In this document: positions 1 to 11,816 of the stretch, in pieces
Layout of the letters: every line of letters begins with the position of its first letter
Numbering within the stretch: the first letter of the stretch is position 1
Assembly: GCF_037975245.1 (NCBI RefSeq)
Contig: NC_092576.1
Location: 43,779,611-43,843,610, forward strand
DNA: 64,000 nucleotides
From: Apostichopus japonicus
Lineage: Eukaryota > Echinodermata > Holothuroidea > Aspidochirotida > Stichopodidae
Reading direction: 5' to 3'
Position numbers and translations under genes: made by a program
Notes under the pieces: model-generated
Told to the model about the DNA's origin: nothing
What the model saw: only the letters and a program-made list of their open reading frames with translations
The model's database searches: none

Positions 1-1031
1 TAGAAATCACAGCACAGATGAAGGGAGACTCAAATAGGAGTATCCTACCTACGGCCATCAACGTAAAGAGTGAGTGACCGCGTCCGACAAACCTCGGAAT
101 ATTATTATTAGTAGATGACCAACGACACACTGGCCTCTGCGTCTAGCCCGCTGAAAATGTTTACCAGAGGCACGCTCCCAGGAGGGTCTCACCCCCCCCC
201 CCCACCCTCCAAATACCTTCCTTAGGTTGAGGAATGTTAGATTAGGTAATGAATCGCTCCAATGAGGTCAAATGTGTCGAGGAAGGTCGTAAGGTGTTTA
301 ACCATGGGTGACCATTTTGTGACATTATAGCATATTTGCCAGCAGTACATATATCCTTAACAAATTTACTTTGGAGGATATCAAATTTTCTTGTTACATT
401 TTTTGGGGTGGGGTTATGGGGGTGGGGGGGTTGAGTGAAGGAAGGGTTCTATTTCTTCCTTGTAATATGTCAATAATATTTAACAATTAGCAGTGAACTA
501 ATGTAAAGAGGTAGAGCAAATATAACTTAAATGAATTGTTTTGAGTGAATCGGTTATAATTGAAGCACAACTAATATGTTGTACACACTGTCCATATGTA
601 TTATGTAGCTAGTGATACTAGCAGCATTGTCAGTATGTTCTACACACTGTCCATGTATTATGTATTTGAACAGCATTATTATAGTATTTTCTACACAGTG
701 ACCATGTATTACATAGCTAGCAGCATTGTTATAGTATGTTGTACACACTGTGCCTGCGTATTATATAGCTAGTAATACTAGCAGCATTGTTACAGTATGT
801 TGTACACAGTGACCATGTATTATATATTGAGCTGCGTTGTTACAGTTTGTTGCATTTAAGTTTTCACATGTACATGTATATGGTATACATGTAGATCATT
901 GAATCAAAAGCAATATGTAAAGCCAAACATAGCAAATATTGGTTAAAAACTCTTCTTTGTAAACTGGACAGTTGTGCAAAGACATCTTGTTATCAATGTA
1001 TCGATTATTATATTATGATCTACTTTTGCAG
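1..1031. other. Non-coding flank with a degenerate tandem repeat
   Basis: No exon is recognisable. About 575-850 holds four to five degenerate repeats of roughly 55-65 bp, each with a core like TGTACACACTGTCCATG followed by a stretch containing AGCAGCATTGTTA. The short minus-strand frame over it only reflects the repeat. Confidence 0.5.
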
Positions 1032-1150
1032 GTTTTGCCAGACTCGATGTCCATCCGTTGAGGAAAGCCGCAAGTACGCCATATATTGCCAGCCACGATG
1101 ACACCAGTACGAACCCATTTGCAGAAACGCCAGATGACGATAACTTAGAG
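1032..1150 (+). CDS. Internal exon of an unidentified NPF-motif protein
   Basis: The exon follows a pyrimidine-rich acceptor (TACTTTTGCAG) and ends at GAG|GTAAAT. Its length of 119 bp gives incoming phase 1 and outgoing phase 0. The frame reads 39 residues of polar, disordered-looking protein, including RKAASTPYIASHDD and STNPFAETPDDD. Asn-Pro-Phe followed by acidic residues is the classic EH-domain-binding signal of endocytic and trafficking adaptors such as the EHBP1 and MICAL-like families. That is only a motif-level hint and I do not recognise the gene. The next exon at 2425 continues in the matching phase 0. Confidence 0.6.
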
Positions 1151-1340
1151 GTAAATGAAATATGTTTCTACTTTCAACGTTCAACTTTATCTTACATTTT
1201 CAACTTTATCTTACATTTTCTATTGCTTCTAAAAGATATATCACAGTATTTAAAAGCCTAAAGAAATATTTTTCCCAGTGTTATGTTAATCACTTCAAGT
1301 TTAAAGCAAAAGATAAACAGTAGTTTGTTAATTTCATCGT

Positions 1341-1375
1341 CCAATCATGTGTGACGTCACATATTATTGCGCAAT
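1341..1375. promoter_or_regulatory. CCAAT / CRE / C/EBP palindrome cluster
   Basis: Within 35 bp lie a CCAAT pentamer (1341-1345), the palindrome GTGACGTCAC (1351-1360) containing a perfect CRE octamer, and ATTGCGCAAT (1366-1375), the idealised C/EBP palindrome. They sit in the intron between the two NPF-protein exons. Matches are exact. Enhancer function is inference. Confidence 0.35.
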
Positions 1376-1539
1376 GAAATCAATTTCTTTGTAAACTGTA
1401 TCTCGGGGGAGGGGGAAGGACCCACAGGGGTCTGAAAGTTGTAGGAATGTGCTTTTGTGTGTCCAAGCTGGACATTTTATTGTTTTTTAATAATTATTGT
1501 TAAGTTATTTATTTCTGTAATTCTTAGGATTCAATTTTT

Positions 1540-1675
1540 TTAGATTGTATTATTTTTAAGCTGTAAAAATTTTTAAGTTGTATTTTTTATGCGTTTCTGT
1601 GAAGCTGCTTTGAGATCATTCTTTTGATGTAAAGCGCTATATAAGAATAAATTATTATTATTAAATTATTATTGT
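1540..1675 (+). repeat. Retroelement-type 3' tail ending in (ATT)n
   Basis: GCTGCTTTGAGATC...GTAAAGCGCTATATAAGAATAA followed by ATTATTATT resembles the 3' ends shared by many non-LTR elements and their SINEs in fish and marine invertebrates, which carry an AAAGCGCTATATAA box followed by a short simple repeat. Only the tail is recognisable; the 5' limit is unclear. Confidence 0.4.
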
Positions 1676-1756
1676 ATGTATTTGTACAGACTAGTGTGTA
1701 TCCCTTGTTTGTGGGAAACTGCACATGTTTACTGTGAGCATCTTCAAATCGCTGCT

Positions 1757-2408
1757 TTATGGTACACACTTAAAACGATTCATTGTAAATAATTGTGTAT
1801 TCAGAACGATGTTGTACATCACATTTTCCCAAATTTCCCATTGATTTGGATATAGCTTTAGGATACAAACATAAAACGATCTGTTCTAAATAATTGTGTA
1901 GTCAGAATGGTGTTGTACATTACGGTTTCCCCATGATTTGTGTATATATTTTTAGGGTACACACTTAAAATAATTCATTCTAAATAATTGTGTATTCAGA
2001 ACCGTGTTGTGCATTACCGTTTCCCATAGATTTGGATACAGCTCAATGGTACACACATAAAGCGAGTCATTCTAAATAATTGTGTATTCAGAACCGCGTT
2101 GTGCATCACAGTTTTCCATTGATTTGTATCTTTACGGTACACAAAATTAAAACGATTCGTTCTAAATAATTGTGTATTCAGAACCGTGTTGTGCATTACG
2201 GTTTCCCATTGATTTGGATATAGCTTTACGGTACACACTAAAAGATTTTTTCTAAATAATTGCGTATTCAGAACCGTGTTGTGCATCACATTTCCCATTG
2301 ATTTGTATATATACCTTTACGGTACACACTTAAAACGATTCTTTATAAATATTTGTGTATTCAGAACCGTGTTTAGCATTACGGACTCCCATTGATTTTG
2401 ATATAGCG
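1757..2408. repeat. ~92-bp minisatellite, about seven copies
   Basis: The core AATTGTGTATTCAGAAC (with small changes) recurs at about 1791, 1892, 1986, 2078, 2168, 2258 and 2351. The spacing is 90-101 bp. Each unit also carries a GGTACACAC box and a CCCATTGATTTG box. The array ends only about 15 bp before the acceptor of the exon at 2425. The 94-codon minus-strand frame over it is a product of the repeat. Confidence 0.85.
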
Positions 2409-2424
2409 GGTCTCTGCCTCGCAG

Positions 2425-2577
2425 GACATACCCAAACCACCGAGGGGAGTGAATGAACCGCAAAAGAGTCCAATGTCCAGGCTCTCGGCTAGCAGCCCTC
2501 AGAAGGAACAATCACCAACATTCCAGAGGCAGGGAATGGGAAGGAAGATCGTGAGGACTTCCATCAGAAAGGACAAG
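2425..2577 (+). CDS. Second exon of the NPF-motif protein
   Basis: The acceptor TCTGCCTCGCAG and the donor AAG|GTAGGC delimit 153 bp, exactly 51 codons in phase 0-0, which joins in frame to the exon at 1032-1150. The protein is rich in Pro, Ser, Gln and basic residues (IPKPPRGVNEPQKSP, MGRKIVRTSIRKDK) and looks like an unstructured linker. No domain is recognised. Later exons are not certain; a 22-bp micro-exon at about 4717-4738 (ending GAAG|GTATGT) would fit the phase but is weak. Confidence 0.6.
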
Positions 2578-3292
2578 GTAGGCTTATAGAAATGGAAAGT
2601 TATAAAAAATACTTGGTTTAATCAGCTGCATGAGTCCAATTTGAAAAAAAAAAGACTTCTGAGTTCGATGATCATATTTAAGTAACGCAACGGTGCAGTT
2701 CATGTCTTACCAGTCAGAAAAAAAATGAAAATGGTCTTTATTTACTTTTTTAGATTGGACCAGGAGTGGTCTAAAAGGTGTCCAAAAATGTTTAGAGCAA
2801 TGAAAAGATATGGAATAAATAACTTTCTCAGGATTAATATCCTTTAATTTGGTGAAAAGTACCTAGAGCAATGTGAGGAGTGGGGGGGGGGGGGGGGATT
2901 AGCTTTATCAATTTAGTATCTCATTTTGAGAGTTCCTAACTCTGAAAGTTCCGTAGAATTGCAGACTAAACGCAAAATTGTCCGTTTTAAGAAGATAGAG
3001 ATGAATGAATCCAATATATAATAATACAAGTGTGGAAATTAAATGATTATTGTCTTGCAGTACTTATTCACTATGTAAACATGACCATTAATAGTTCAAG
3101 TTTGAACCTCATAGCATTCTATAGATTATTTTGAATGAATAGAATTATTTTTTTGATAAACAATCACTTGCTTTTGAGGCCGAGCTATAAAATAATACTT
3201 CCATTCATATTCCTTGTAACTGTGTTAAAGGGCCTTTGAACGACTGTCGTTGATGTGTTTGGCTATAATAATGTTGATCGATTGATTGGTTG

Positions 3293-3382
<90 letters not shown>

Positions 3383-5118
3383 GAATCGTTTACATCATTT
3401 TGCAACTGCTAAAAGATATGGATAATGATATAATAAACTAAATATGGACAATCTAATGCAATTCATATTAACTACTTTAGCCCACCAACTTTTATGGATT
3501 GTAGATTATTGACAAGCATTTACTATTTCGACTTGTACATCAGAAAACAACATATCACATTATGTGTACCTTTAATCTGTGGTATTAAACATACCGTGTT
3601 CAGTGAAATATTGTCAGGAGTTAGACCGGACACGTCTTCAATTATAAATACTACATGTTTCGCTCCAAATGACACTTAACTAAACATATAACTTTAATGA
3701 CAAGTTGCATCAAAGCTGACAAATGGATGAAAATACAGTCAATTGGCGATGTTAAATATAAACTAGAAAAAATAGCCGGCCATTTAATGAATTAACCGTT
3801 AATCTATTGATGATACAAAGGAATATGTGCTCAGTGGGTGGCCGTGTAGAGAACTTGGGTTCTGCCCCCCCCCCCTAATATGTTAAAAAAAGGCCCTGTA
3901 TATACGTATATTCACAGGGCTCCTATATTTTTTAGTAAAACATTGTTGCACTGAAACAGGAGCTAATAATGAAAATGATAGGCCTACATAAAACACATAG
4001 ACGTATGACTATAGTTAAGAACCGTAGTTTCGCATCAGACTTCTACAAGCAGATTCGTAGTCTGCCGTTTTTCTAAAACTACCACCATTCTATAGCTGTT
4101 TTTGCGTATTCCACGAACTGTTAGGGGTCGGCGATACTAAGTAAACTTTAAATTTTTATTTTCCCACATTACATTTGCAAATTTAACTTAACTTAACATA
4201 AAACATACCTTGTATTTAAAACTACCATCAGGAGATGTAGCACAGCGTCTTTAATGTATGCACGAATTTTATTTGGTTCGGTCTGGATAATACTAACAGC
4301 AACATTTAGTGTTAATGACACCATTCATGTATGCTGACAATATTTGCGATGGTAACTGTAAATTTGTAACACAAAATAGTCGACCAACTTTTGTTAATGT
4401 TTTAACGAGATATTGGTGACGTGATGTAAGTTTTTGTCTAGTTCTATTTGTTGTTTGCTTATTCGTGGGTCTGTTTGTGTTGTGAGATTAACTAAACTCG
4501 CAGAAATTTAAGCCGGCAACTGACAAATATATTCAATGAGAGATAATGGAGAGATAAAAGACTGCCCGATCCTTTCTCTATTATTATTGATCAAAAATCC
4601 TTGGACTTCGAAAGAATATATCACCCACACCTCTACTCCACCCCACACCAGATACGACCGCCCCCAGATATGACGCCTCCCCCCCCCCACCCGCCCTTTC
4701 AAGCGCTCTTCATAAGTCGGACAAGCCTTCTACTGAAGGTATGTTAAAAATGATCGATTATTTCCAATACCTGAATAACTAAACTTAATGAATTGATAAT
4801 GTAAGGACAAATCCTTGCATGATTGACAATTTGTAAACGTATTTCCTTCAGGGAGAGTTGGAAAACATGTCATATTGCATCATATATATTTTGTCTGTCT
4901 TAACAGTTTGAGTGGGTTGAAAAGAATGAAACTGAGTCGTACTTAAACTTGTTTATTTGCTGTTGCCCCAATGTAAGAATTTACAGCCGGTTTCCGATTG
5001 AGGGCTTGACTTCATAATGGAACCTATTCTGAGACTTGATATACTGTATGCAATATAGTAACAATTAAAAAAGGATGTAGTGACAAATGACTGAATATAT
5101 TTCTTTCTCTGATTATAG
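2578..5118. other. Probable intron or intergenic DNA with a (TA)n tract
   Basis: No convincing exon. About 3299-3378 is a (TA)n dinucleotide microsatellite. A G15 run lies near 2882-2896 and C-rich runs near 3867 and 4680. The frames over these are low-complexity artefacts. Confidence 0.5.
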
Positions 5119-5195
5119 TTTATATGAATGTCTGATGCCCTCATCGATACCCCTCGGACCATCTCTGTCCACACTGAAATATCGGAGAGTGGAAG
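5119..5195 (+). CDS. Candidate first coding exon (weak)
   Basis: Acceptor CTGATTATAG and donor GGAAG|GTAAAG bound 77 bp. An ATG at 5128 opens a frame beginning MSDALIDTPRTISVHTEISE that runs to the donor, leaving phase 2. A TGA lies directly before the ATG in frame, so this would be the translation start after a short 5' untranslated piece. The product is unknown. It could join the membrane-type exon at 22359, which is also phase 2, but the distance (17 kb) makes that speculative. Confidence 0.3.
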
Positions 5196-5515
5196 GTAAA
5201 GTTCTTATTCATTAATCGATTAGATGACTTTTCATGTGTCATGTTGTTTACATATCAAACCATTCCCGTAGTCATGTTTTTACTGTGTTTTGTTTAAAGG
5301 TGGGATCGCTCGTAATTTCCTCGTAAATTCTGTCCTTCACACCACCCGATTCAAAAATAATATCAATACTACCCTCTACCGGTTCGTCGCTGTTGTCTTG
5401 TAATATCTTAGCAATCCCGTATTTACGGCTAGTAAGCAATAAACGGGTTTGGTTACCTGAAGCGGTGGCCTTGGCGAAATTCCTGCATAGTTTCTTGTCT
5501 GTGGCAGTGTCAGTA

Positions 5516-5543
5516 CAGGGAGTTGTTATGGAACAACTCCCTG
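5516..5543. repeat. Perfect 12-bp stem / 4-nt loop inverted repeat
   Basis: CAGGGAGTTGTT, loop ATGG, then AACAACTCCCTG form a perfect hairpin. It is not followed by a T-run. No associated gene is visible. Confidence 0.6.
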
Positions 5544-8090
5544 GTCAGAATAGTATCATGGAGCTATAGGTAGTAGCCTATGCGGTAAATTATTACGCCG
5601 CGTTTTCGTGTGTGTTGTGTGATAAAAAAACTGGGTTTTTTTACGTTCAGAACTTTTCACAACTAGTGGGCTGTACAGTATAGGTGTAATAGTTTGACCA
5701 GGCAGCTGCTACTCCAGCAGGTCCCTGCTTTTACTCTTTTAGGCCTACATGGTGAGCAGTCGAAGTCCGAACTGTTCGGATGCCCTGGTTTCGTAGTTGA
5801 TTCACTGATTTGGAAAGCTCTGCATGCTTTATGCTGTATCGAATATCAGAAGTTTAGCCTATAGAAGTACAGTAACCTAATGCTATTTTACTGTAAAAAT
5901 CCATTGTATTTCAAACCTTTACAGATGCGCCAGTCTTGTACTAACATGAGTGAAGTATTTGAAATGTTGTAACCGAAGTCGCGAGTCGACATTCTTTCAC
6001 AGCTCAAGAAACTAATAGTGAACGTTATGTCTGATACACACTGACTCGTGTCACAAAAAGACAAACGCGAATTAGTGAAAAAAAAATGACTGAAGTGATT
6101 AGAACATTGGGTATCAAACGTATGGTCAAGTCCGTCATGTGTGAACAATTGGTATTTCAGCCAATTATACATAGACACAGTACATTGTATTTTATATATA
6201 AATGTTAGTTATATATCAGGAGGGAAAGTCAAAGCATTTTATGTCATATATACAGTATATAGATAAATATGTATATTTAATTATTTTTGGACTCCTGGCA
6301 ACGGGCCCTATAGGCGATCACAGAGCACTTGCCCTAGCTACACCCCATCCTCCTAACCGGTGCACGTAAACCCTGTCCTTGCAACCCTTTGACCCGAATT
6401 AAGAATAACGAAACTTGAACGGAAAAGGGAAGGAAAATACGTTGCCATGAGGGCGGCTCCACCCTCTTTAGAAAGGATTGGCAAAAGGGGAATAAGTACA
6501 TGAACAATAAATTAATAGTTAATTCCATTGAAAAGTGACTCGCTGAACATCGGCCGTCAAAGCAAAAACATTTTTTTTTCTAATTCACGTCAGTTTATTG
6601 CTTTCCAGCGTACTGTACTCCAGAATTGACTATCCTGCTTCTTGTTCCGAACGGCTCCCAACCAAATGACAAAAACTCGGCAACGGGCTTGGGTTACCCA
6701 GCCCCACCATGGGGCACCTCATCACGACTGACTCGTATTACAACTCGAAACTTTAACTGAAATTGGATTGAATTTGAAGGAAAAAAATACTAGCTGTCTG
6801 CATGGATCATATTTATCTATACTATTGTGTGACCATATATGCGTACGGGCTCGAGTCAACCAGGAGGGACACTGGTGGGGGGGGGAGCCTTTTTTTCTTG
6901 CCTCAGAAATTAAACATTGCCCGGAAGTTCCTAGCACGATTAATTCATTTCAAACTTTGACGGCAATGTAGGACAAAGAGAACCATATAGGCCTATGCCT
7001 GACTATAAGATCATTGAACCATCACGAACAACTCCGAATAATCTTCCATTTGCCGATTCATGACACTGGGAAGTAAGGGGTGGGGGGGGGGATCGGGGCT
7101 TTCCATTTGATCCGCAAGTATGGTGAACGGTCACCACAACAAGGGTGTTTACTGTAGCTTGGGACTAGCACGGGGAGACTTGTCAACCTTGTGAACATTT
7201 TTTGGGGGGTGAGATGTGGGTACGGGGGGGGAGTCGGGAAACTAAAAAATACAGGGTAAACAGATGGGAGGAAAGAGGTCAAAAAAGAAAGATGAAGAAA
7301 GATGAAAAGACAGATGAAGGGATGGAGGAAGAAAGTAAAGAAAAAGTGGAGATGGAGGCTATGGGTAGAGATAGATATGATATGAAAGTACAGAGAAAAG
7401 AAAACCAAGAGCAGAAAATGGAGATCACTGGGATACTGTCAAATACACAAGAAGAATATACAGTCTAAGTACTGGAATTAAATAATGCGCCACATAAATA
7501 CAGCTTTATGACATCAAAAAATCAAAGGGGAAGGATATAATGTTTCAAGGATGCTGGAAAATAAGACACAACAGAAGATGATTATGGTTTCTGATCTATT
7601 AGGCTTTTTCTCTCTACTGCTACAAGGATGTAAGAGACCACAGGGACTCACACAATTCTTTAAGCTGTGATGACCTCTGACCCGTACTATGCCTAACTGT
7701 TATTTTGCCAGGAAATAAATACACCAGTGCATGAGAGGAGGTGAGAGACAGGACGGATTGATCGTGTCTATAGGGGTGTTTAATATACAAGTGATTCAAG
7801 AAGATAGATGTAAAATGTAGCATCGTTTGAACACTTCAAAGGGGAAACCCTCCCCACCCCCCACACCCTCCCCCACGTTCAAATCATATCCCCTCCTAGC
7901 AACGGAAATGAACACCAGTATAAATAAACCGATACAGATATTTATACACATTGTGCTTGTAGGCCTATATACAATAATACAAAGCTGGCCATTCTCTGAT
8001 TGTTACTCCTTGATTGAATTTCCCCAACCTTGCCCACCTTGACTTAGAGGGTGGCCAAGCTCCTGATTCACAGTCATAGCTACTATCGAA
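5544..8090. other. No recognisable gene
   Basis: Several short frames exist on both strands, but none has paired splice sites, a recognisable motif or protein-like composition. 7200-7470 is purine-rich, which yields opposing Lys/Glu-rich and Phe/Pro/Ser-rich artefact frames. Confidence 0.4.
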
Positions 8091-8094
8091 CAAA

Positions 8095-8632
8095 ATGGAC
8101 GAAAGCAATTTATCTCAATCTGGTGATGCAGATGTATCAATAGCTGCTAATCCAACGTTTGTGAATGTCGCACAACCTGTCAACAAAAGTCTGGGAAAAG
8201 TGCTTGCCCCTGCCATATGTATGATCTCTTTTGTTCAGGATCATGTAAATGTGGCAATGTGTATTCGTATAGTCCAAGGTTTCTCTCCCATGCTGCTCCA
8301 TATCTAATCCTACTGGTGACATTGGACAGAACATTGGCAGATGGCTTCTTGAGCAGTGTTGAAGTAACTGGATCAGAAGTATCTGTAGAGATTACATAAA
8401 ACAATAGTTACTAGACTGCAAGTATCCTGCTATAGCTTCTATGGCTGTGACTAAAAATATACTTTTGTTTAGAACTTATCACACTTATGCAGCACTGGAA
8501 ACTGATATTTCAATTTCAATGGTGTCATTGAGTTTAGAGGACATTGAAGTAGAAGATATTGAAGTTACAAGTATGTTGGTGAAACCAAGACCACCCTCAA
8601 GAAGTAGTTCTAGTCACAGGTCAATACCATGA
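8095..8632 (+). pseudogene. Possible decayed coding remnant (unidentified)
   Basis: Three overlapping short plus-strand frames (8095-8307, 8217-8399, 8441-8632) have less repeat-like composition than their surroundings, as if one reading frame had been shifted and stopped. The first begins MDESNLSQSGDADVS. The minus strand of 8180-8404 is also open. I do not recognise a family; it could be a transposon relic or chance. Confidence 0.2.
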
Positions 8633-9262
8633 AAATGGAGACTCCAGTAGAGGAACACTTTCAGCTCCCCAATCATACCATTAAAGACATGTCCCAACAG
8701 GTAACTGAATTCGTAGACTAACCATCTCAGACATAGTACACCACAGCAGAGATAGAGAGAGTGGACGGAATGCCCTAGCACCATTCAACTGAATGGGCTC
8801 AATATACAGGAAGGACATGACTAACTTTATCCTGCTCCATCTCTGTATTCTGCTATAGTTTATTCGCCCTCTCTCCTTACTTAATCCTCGCTTTGTACTC
8901 CACAGTTTATCTAAATACCTCTGCTTTCACTGACTCCTTTTGTTCAATGCACCATTAACTTCTTTCTTTGTGTTCGCCATGTCCTCTCTGTTCCAGGCTC
9001 TATTGTGTCTCTTGAATTTCCTGTTACTAGTCAGTTTGCCTCTAAAGAAGATCCTGATAATATCAGGCCCACTTACTTTTATAAATTCTCATACACATGT
9101 ATGCTTTTTAGTGGATGAGCAATATGCTACCATTTTTTTGTTTTCTTTGGGAATTTAATGAGAATGAAATTGTATTATTTTTCTGATCACATCAGATCAG
9201 ATATAAGATTAGCACTGCTCTTCCAGTCTGTTATTCATGCAAGGATAAACATATAAATTTAC

Positions 9263-9337
9263 CTTCTCCTTTCTGAGTGTCAACTGATCTTTCTGTGGTG
9301 ACAGCTGCTGAGAATGCCTCTGTTTGACTTTCGGCAT
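9263..9337 (-). CDS. Candidate start exon on the minus strand (weak)
   Basis: On the minus strand an ATG at 9337 opens 25 codons beginning MPKVKQRHSQQLSPQKDQLT and ends at AAG|GTAAAT, phase 0. The basic, Gln/Lys-rich start resembles the first exon of many transposon or nuclear proteins. A second frame is also open across the same stretch. No following exon was found. Confidence 0.25.
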
Positions 9338-9501
9338 CTTTCCGGAAAAGATGCATTTGAAACCTATTCAATGAAACAAAAAAATTGTCCGTAAATCATA
9401 TAACTGAAATAGTAATTTTACTGTACACCCCAAGCTTGATTGTATGCGTAATGAATCTGGTAATGACCAAATCATTACAAACATACATGTTTTAATCATA
9501 C

Positions 9502-9717
9502 CTACCCAAGAAAAAATATGAAAGAGAAAAGTAACAAACAAACACTTAGGCAGATTTCAATAATAACATACTGTATTGTTAACCCACATTGATTTAAACC
9601 CAGATAAGGATGAGATATTCTTTCATACTCTTCTTCAACATATCCATAAACCGTGGAACCTTTCAAGAATTGTAAGGATAATTTTGTGTTGCCCAACAAC
9701 TTGAGCTCACATGTCAA
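9502..9717 (-). other. Unassigned minus-strand open frame
   Basis: The minus strand keeps 71 codons open, with a fairly protein-like segment (FLKGSTVYGYVEEEYERISH). No clean donor or acceptor is visible. It might belong with the minus-strand fragments at 9263 and 11817, but nothing proves this. Confidence 0.15.
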
Positions 9718-11006
9718 TGTACAATTGAATTTACTATGTAAACTTCCTGTCTTAGTGAACTGATTGGTTTCATATCGCTAAAAGATGTCCAGTCTTTTGA
9801 TCAAAGTTTGATGTACACTCATTATTTACCTACTGTGTAAACTTCCTGTTTATGTGAGCAGTTGGTTTCATGAGTGAGAATTGAGATGCTAGCTTACTCC
9901 ATGACATAAGCCCACCATTGTGAAAAATTCCTGTTTACATGAATAGCTTGATTTCAGACTACCATTAACGCTAGATTACTCTCCACAAGAGATAGTTTCG
10001 GCCACCAAATTTAATAGATATTATAATTTTTGAACACTAAACATCAGATCATTCACAAGAAGCTGAACAAAAACAAACATAGTACTGACTATATATTAAA
10101 AATATGATAACTTAGCACAGCATCACAAAGTATGAGCATCAGGCCTACAAAAAAAAAAACTGGTACCTTCTTACCTCCAGGCATGGCTATATAAAGGTTT
10201 ATAATGGTATAGCTATATGTACTAATATGGTCCATCAATTTGTGAGGCTAATTTACCTAATTTCTTGCATAGCAGTTGGGTTCCTTCAAAAATCCCAAAC
10301 ACAGAAATGTACACATGATTGCTGGAATATTGGACAGACAGTCAGTGGATAACAGTATAACACCCTGTTGCCCAAATGAACCATTAAAACTTGATTGCAT
10401 ATATGCTGGCTGTGGCTGACCTTTAAAAACCTAAGGTCTAGTTGCATATGCAGCGGTGTGAAAACATGTGAATCAGTTAGGAGTGATTCTAAAGTATTTA
10501 TATAGATGCATTATTTTTATAGGAAAAATTGCAGGTCCATGTGGTTGTACTTGTACAGCACAGTAGGCCTTCCTCACTGGTGCATATTACAAAATTAGGG
10601 AATACAGTTACTATGAACACTAAATTCAGATACTTTTTACTAATACTATATAGGCCTTAGTCCTATGTTATATGCCTAGTTAATTATGACTGGGCATACA
10701 GTAGGTGAGGCTTCATACTTAATACTTTTCTTTCAAATGCTCATTCACAAGAATTATTCTTCAAACAAGGACAGCTGATAACAATTTAGAACCTGGAGGG
10801 AGTGGGGATGAACAGATCACCTAGGCCTAGTGGTTAGAAAATATATTTCCATCAATTTGTTGAGGCAAAAACAGTTTACTTTTTGGTGATGAGAAGGCCC
10901 AGCTTTCCATGACATAAATATGAGGAGTGAAACTAAAGACCCGCAGTCCCTGTCAGTCTTCTTTAGAAAGGATATTTTAATTTTTAACTGTATACAGTAC
11001 AAAGTT

Positions 11007-11266
11007 GCTATTCTTACGACTAGTCGTAAGAATAATTCCCGACTACGCATGCGCAGTTGCTGTTTTTATGACCAGGAGTACTATTTTTTCGACGAGGAGT
11101 AACAATAATTTCTGGTTAGGGTTAGGATTGAGGTTTAGGGTTATGTTTAAGGTTAGGGTTACCCCTACTACATGCGCAGTTGCTTTATTTACTTTACTGC
11201 GCTTGAATTTTCCTTTGTCGTAAAAATAGTTTATAAATAATTGTTATGGCTAGTCGTAAGAATAGC
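11007..11266. mobile_element. MITE with perfect 17-bp terminal inverted repeats
   Basis: The element begins GCTATTCTTACGACTAG (11007-11023) and ends with its exact reverse complement CTAGTCGTAAGAATAGC (11250-11266). It is about 260 bp long with no coding capacity. If TA is taken as the target duplication, the termini are the inner 13 bp. The left terminus is followed at once by an inverted copy, making a perfect 24-bp palindrome at 11009-11032. Inside, ATGCGCAGTTGCT occurs twice in direct orientation (about 11046 and 11171), and degenerate GGTTAG/TTAGGG units lie at 11113-11163. The superfamily is unknown; a TA target would fit a mariner-like source. Confidence 0.75.
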
Positions 11267-11816
11267 CACGGCCTATAGGCTACAGTATCTTCATGACAAG
11301 CATTCACAAACAGTGATGATGATGACTCAGTAATACAACTTTCTGCTATATTTTGCTAGGATATGAATGATAAAGTTAGCATACGCTAGGTCCATTGGAA
11401 AAATAATGAATGATAGGCCTAGTTTCATAGCCTAGGCTTATTTAATCATGTATGTTACAAATACAATAGCATAGTCACTGCGAAGTTCGAACACCTAAGC
11501 CTTAAAATACCCCCAAAACTATCTTCATTTTATTGACAAATATGTACGTTCATACTTGCGCACGGGTCATTTTGGAGAGGAAATAAATGTAGTTTCCTAG
11601 TTTTTAGTGATATTGGCTTTTGCTTGTAGGTTATCATGGTGAAATAGTGTATTTCTTTGGGGTGTCCGAACTTCGCATTATTCTGTACTTCGCAATACTG
11701 ACAGTTACCTACCTGACCAGACCTAGGACAATACCCTATACTGTGGTACTACTATGTAGGCTATGTACTAGTGTTACCCTTAGGCTATAGTTTTAGCCTA
11801 GCTTAGCAAATCATTA
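11267..11816. other. No gene seen
   Basis: AT-rich sequence without recognisable exons or repeats. Confidence 0.4.

Noticed and set aside
7058-7468. Opposing Lys/Glu-rich and Phe/Pro-rich frames
   Set aside because: Purine-rich strand bias keeps both strands open. There is no motif and no splice signal.
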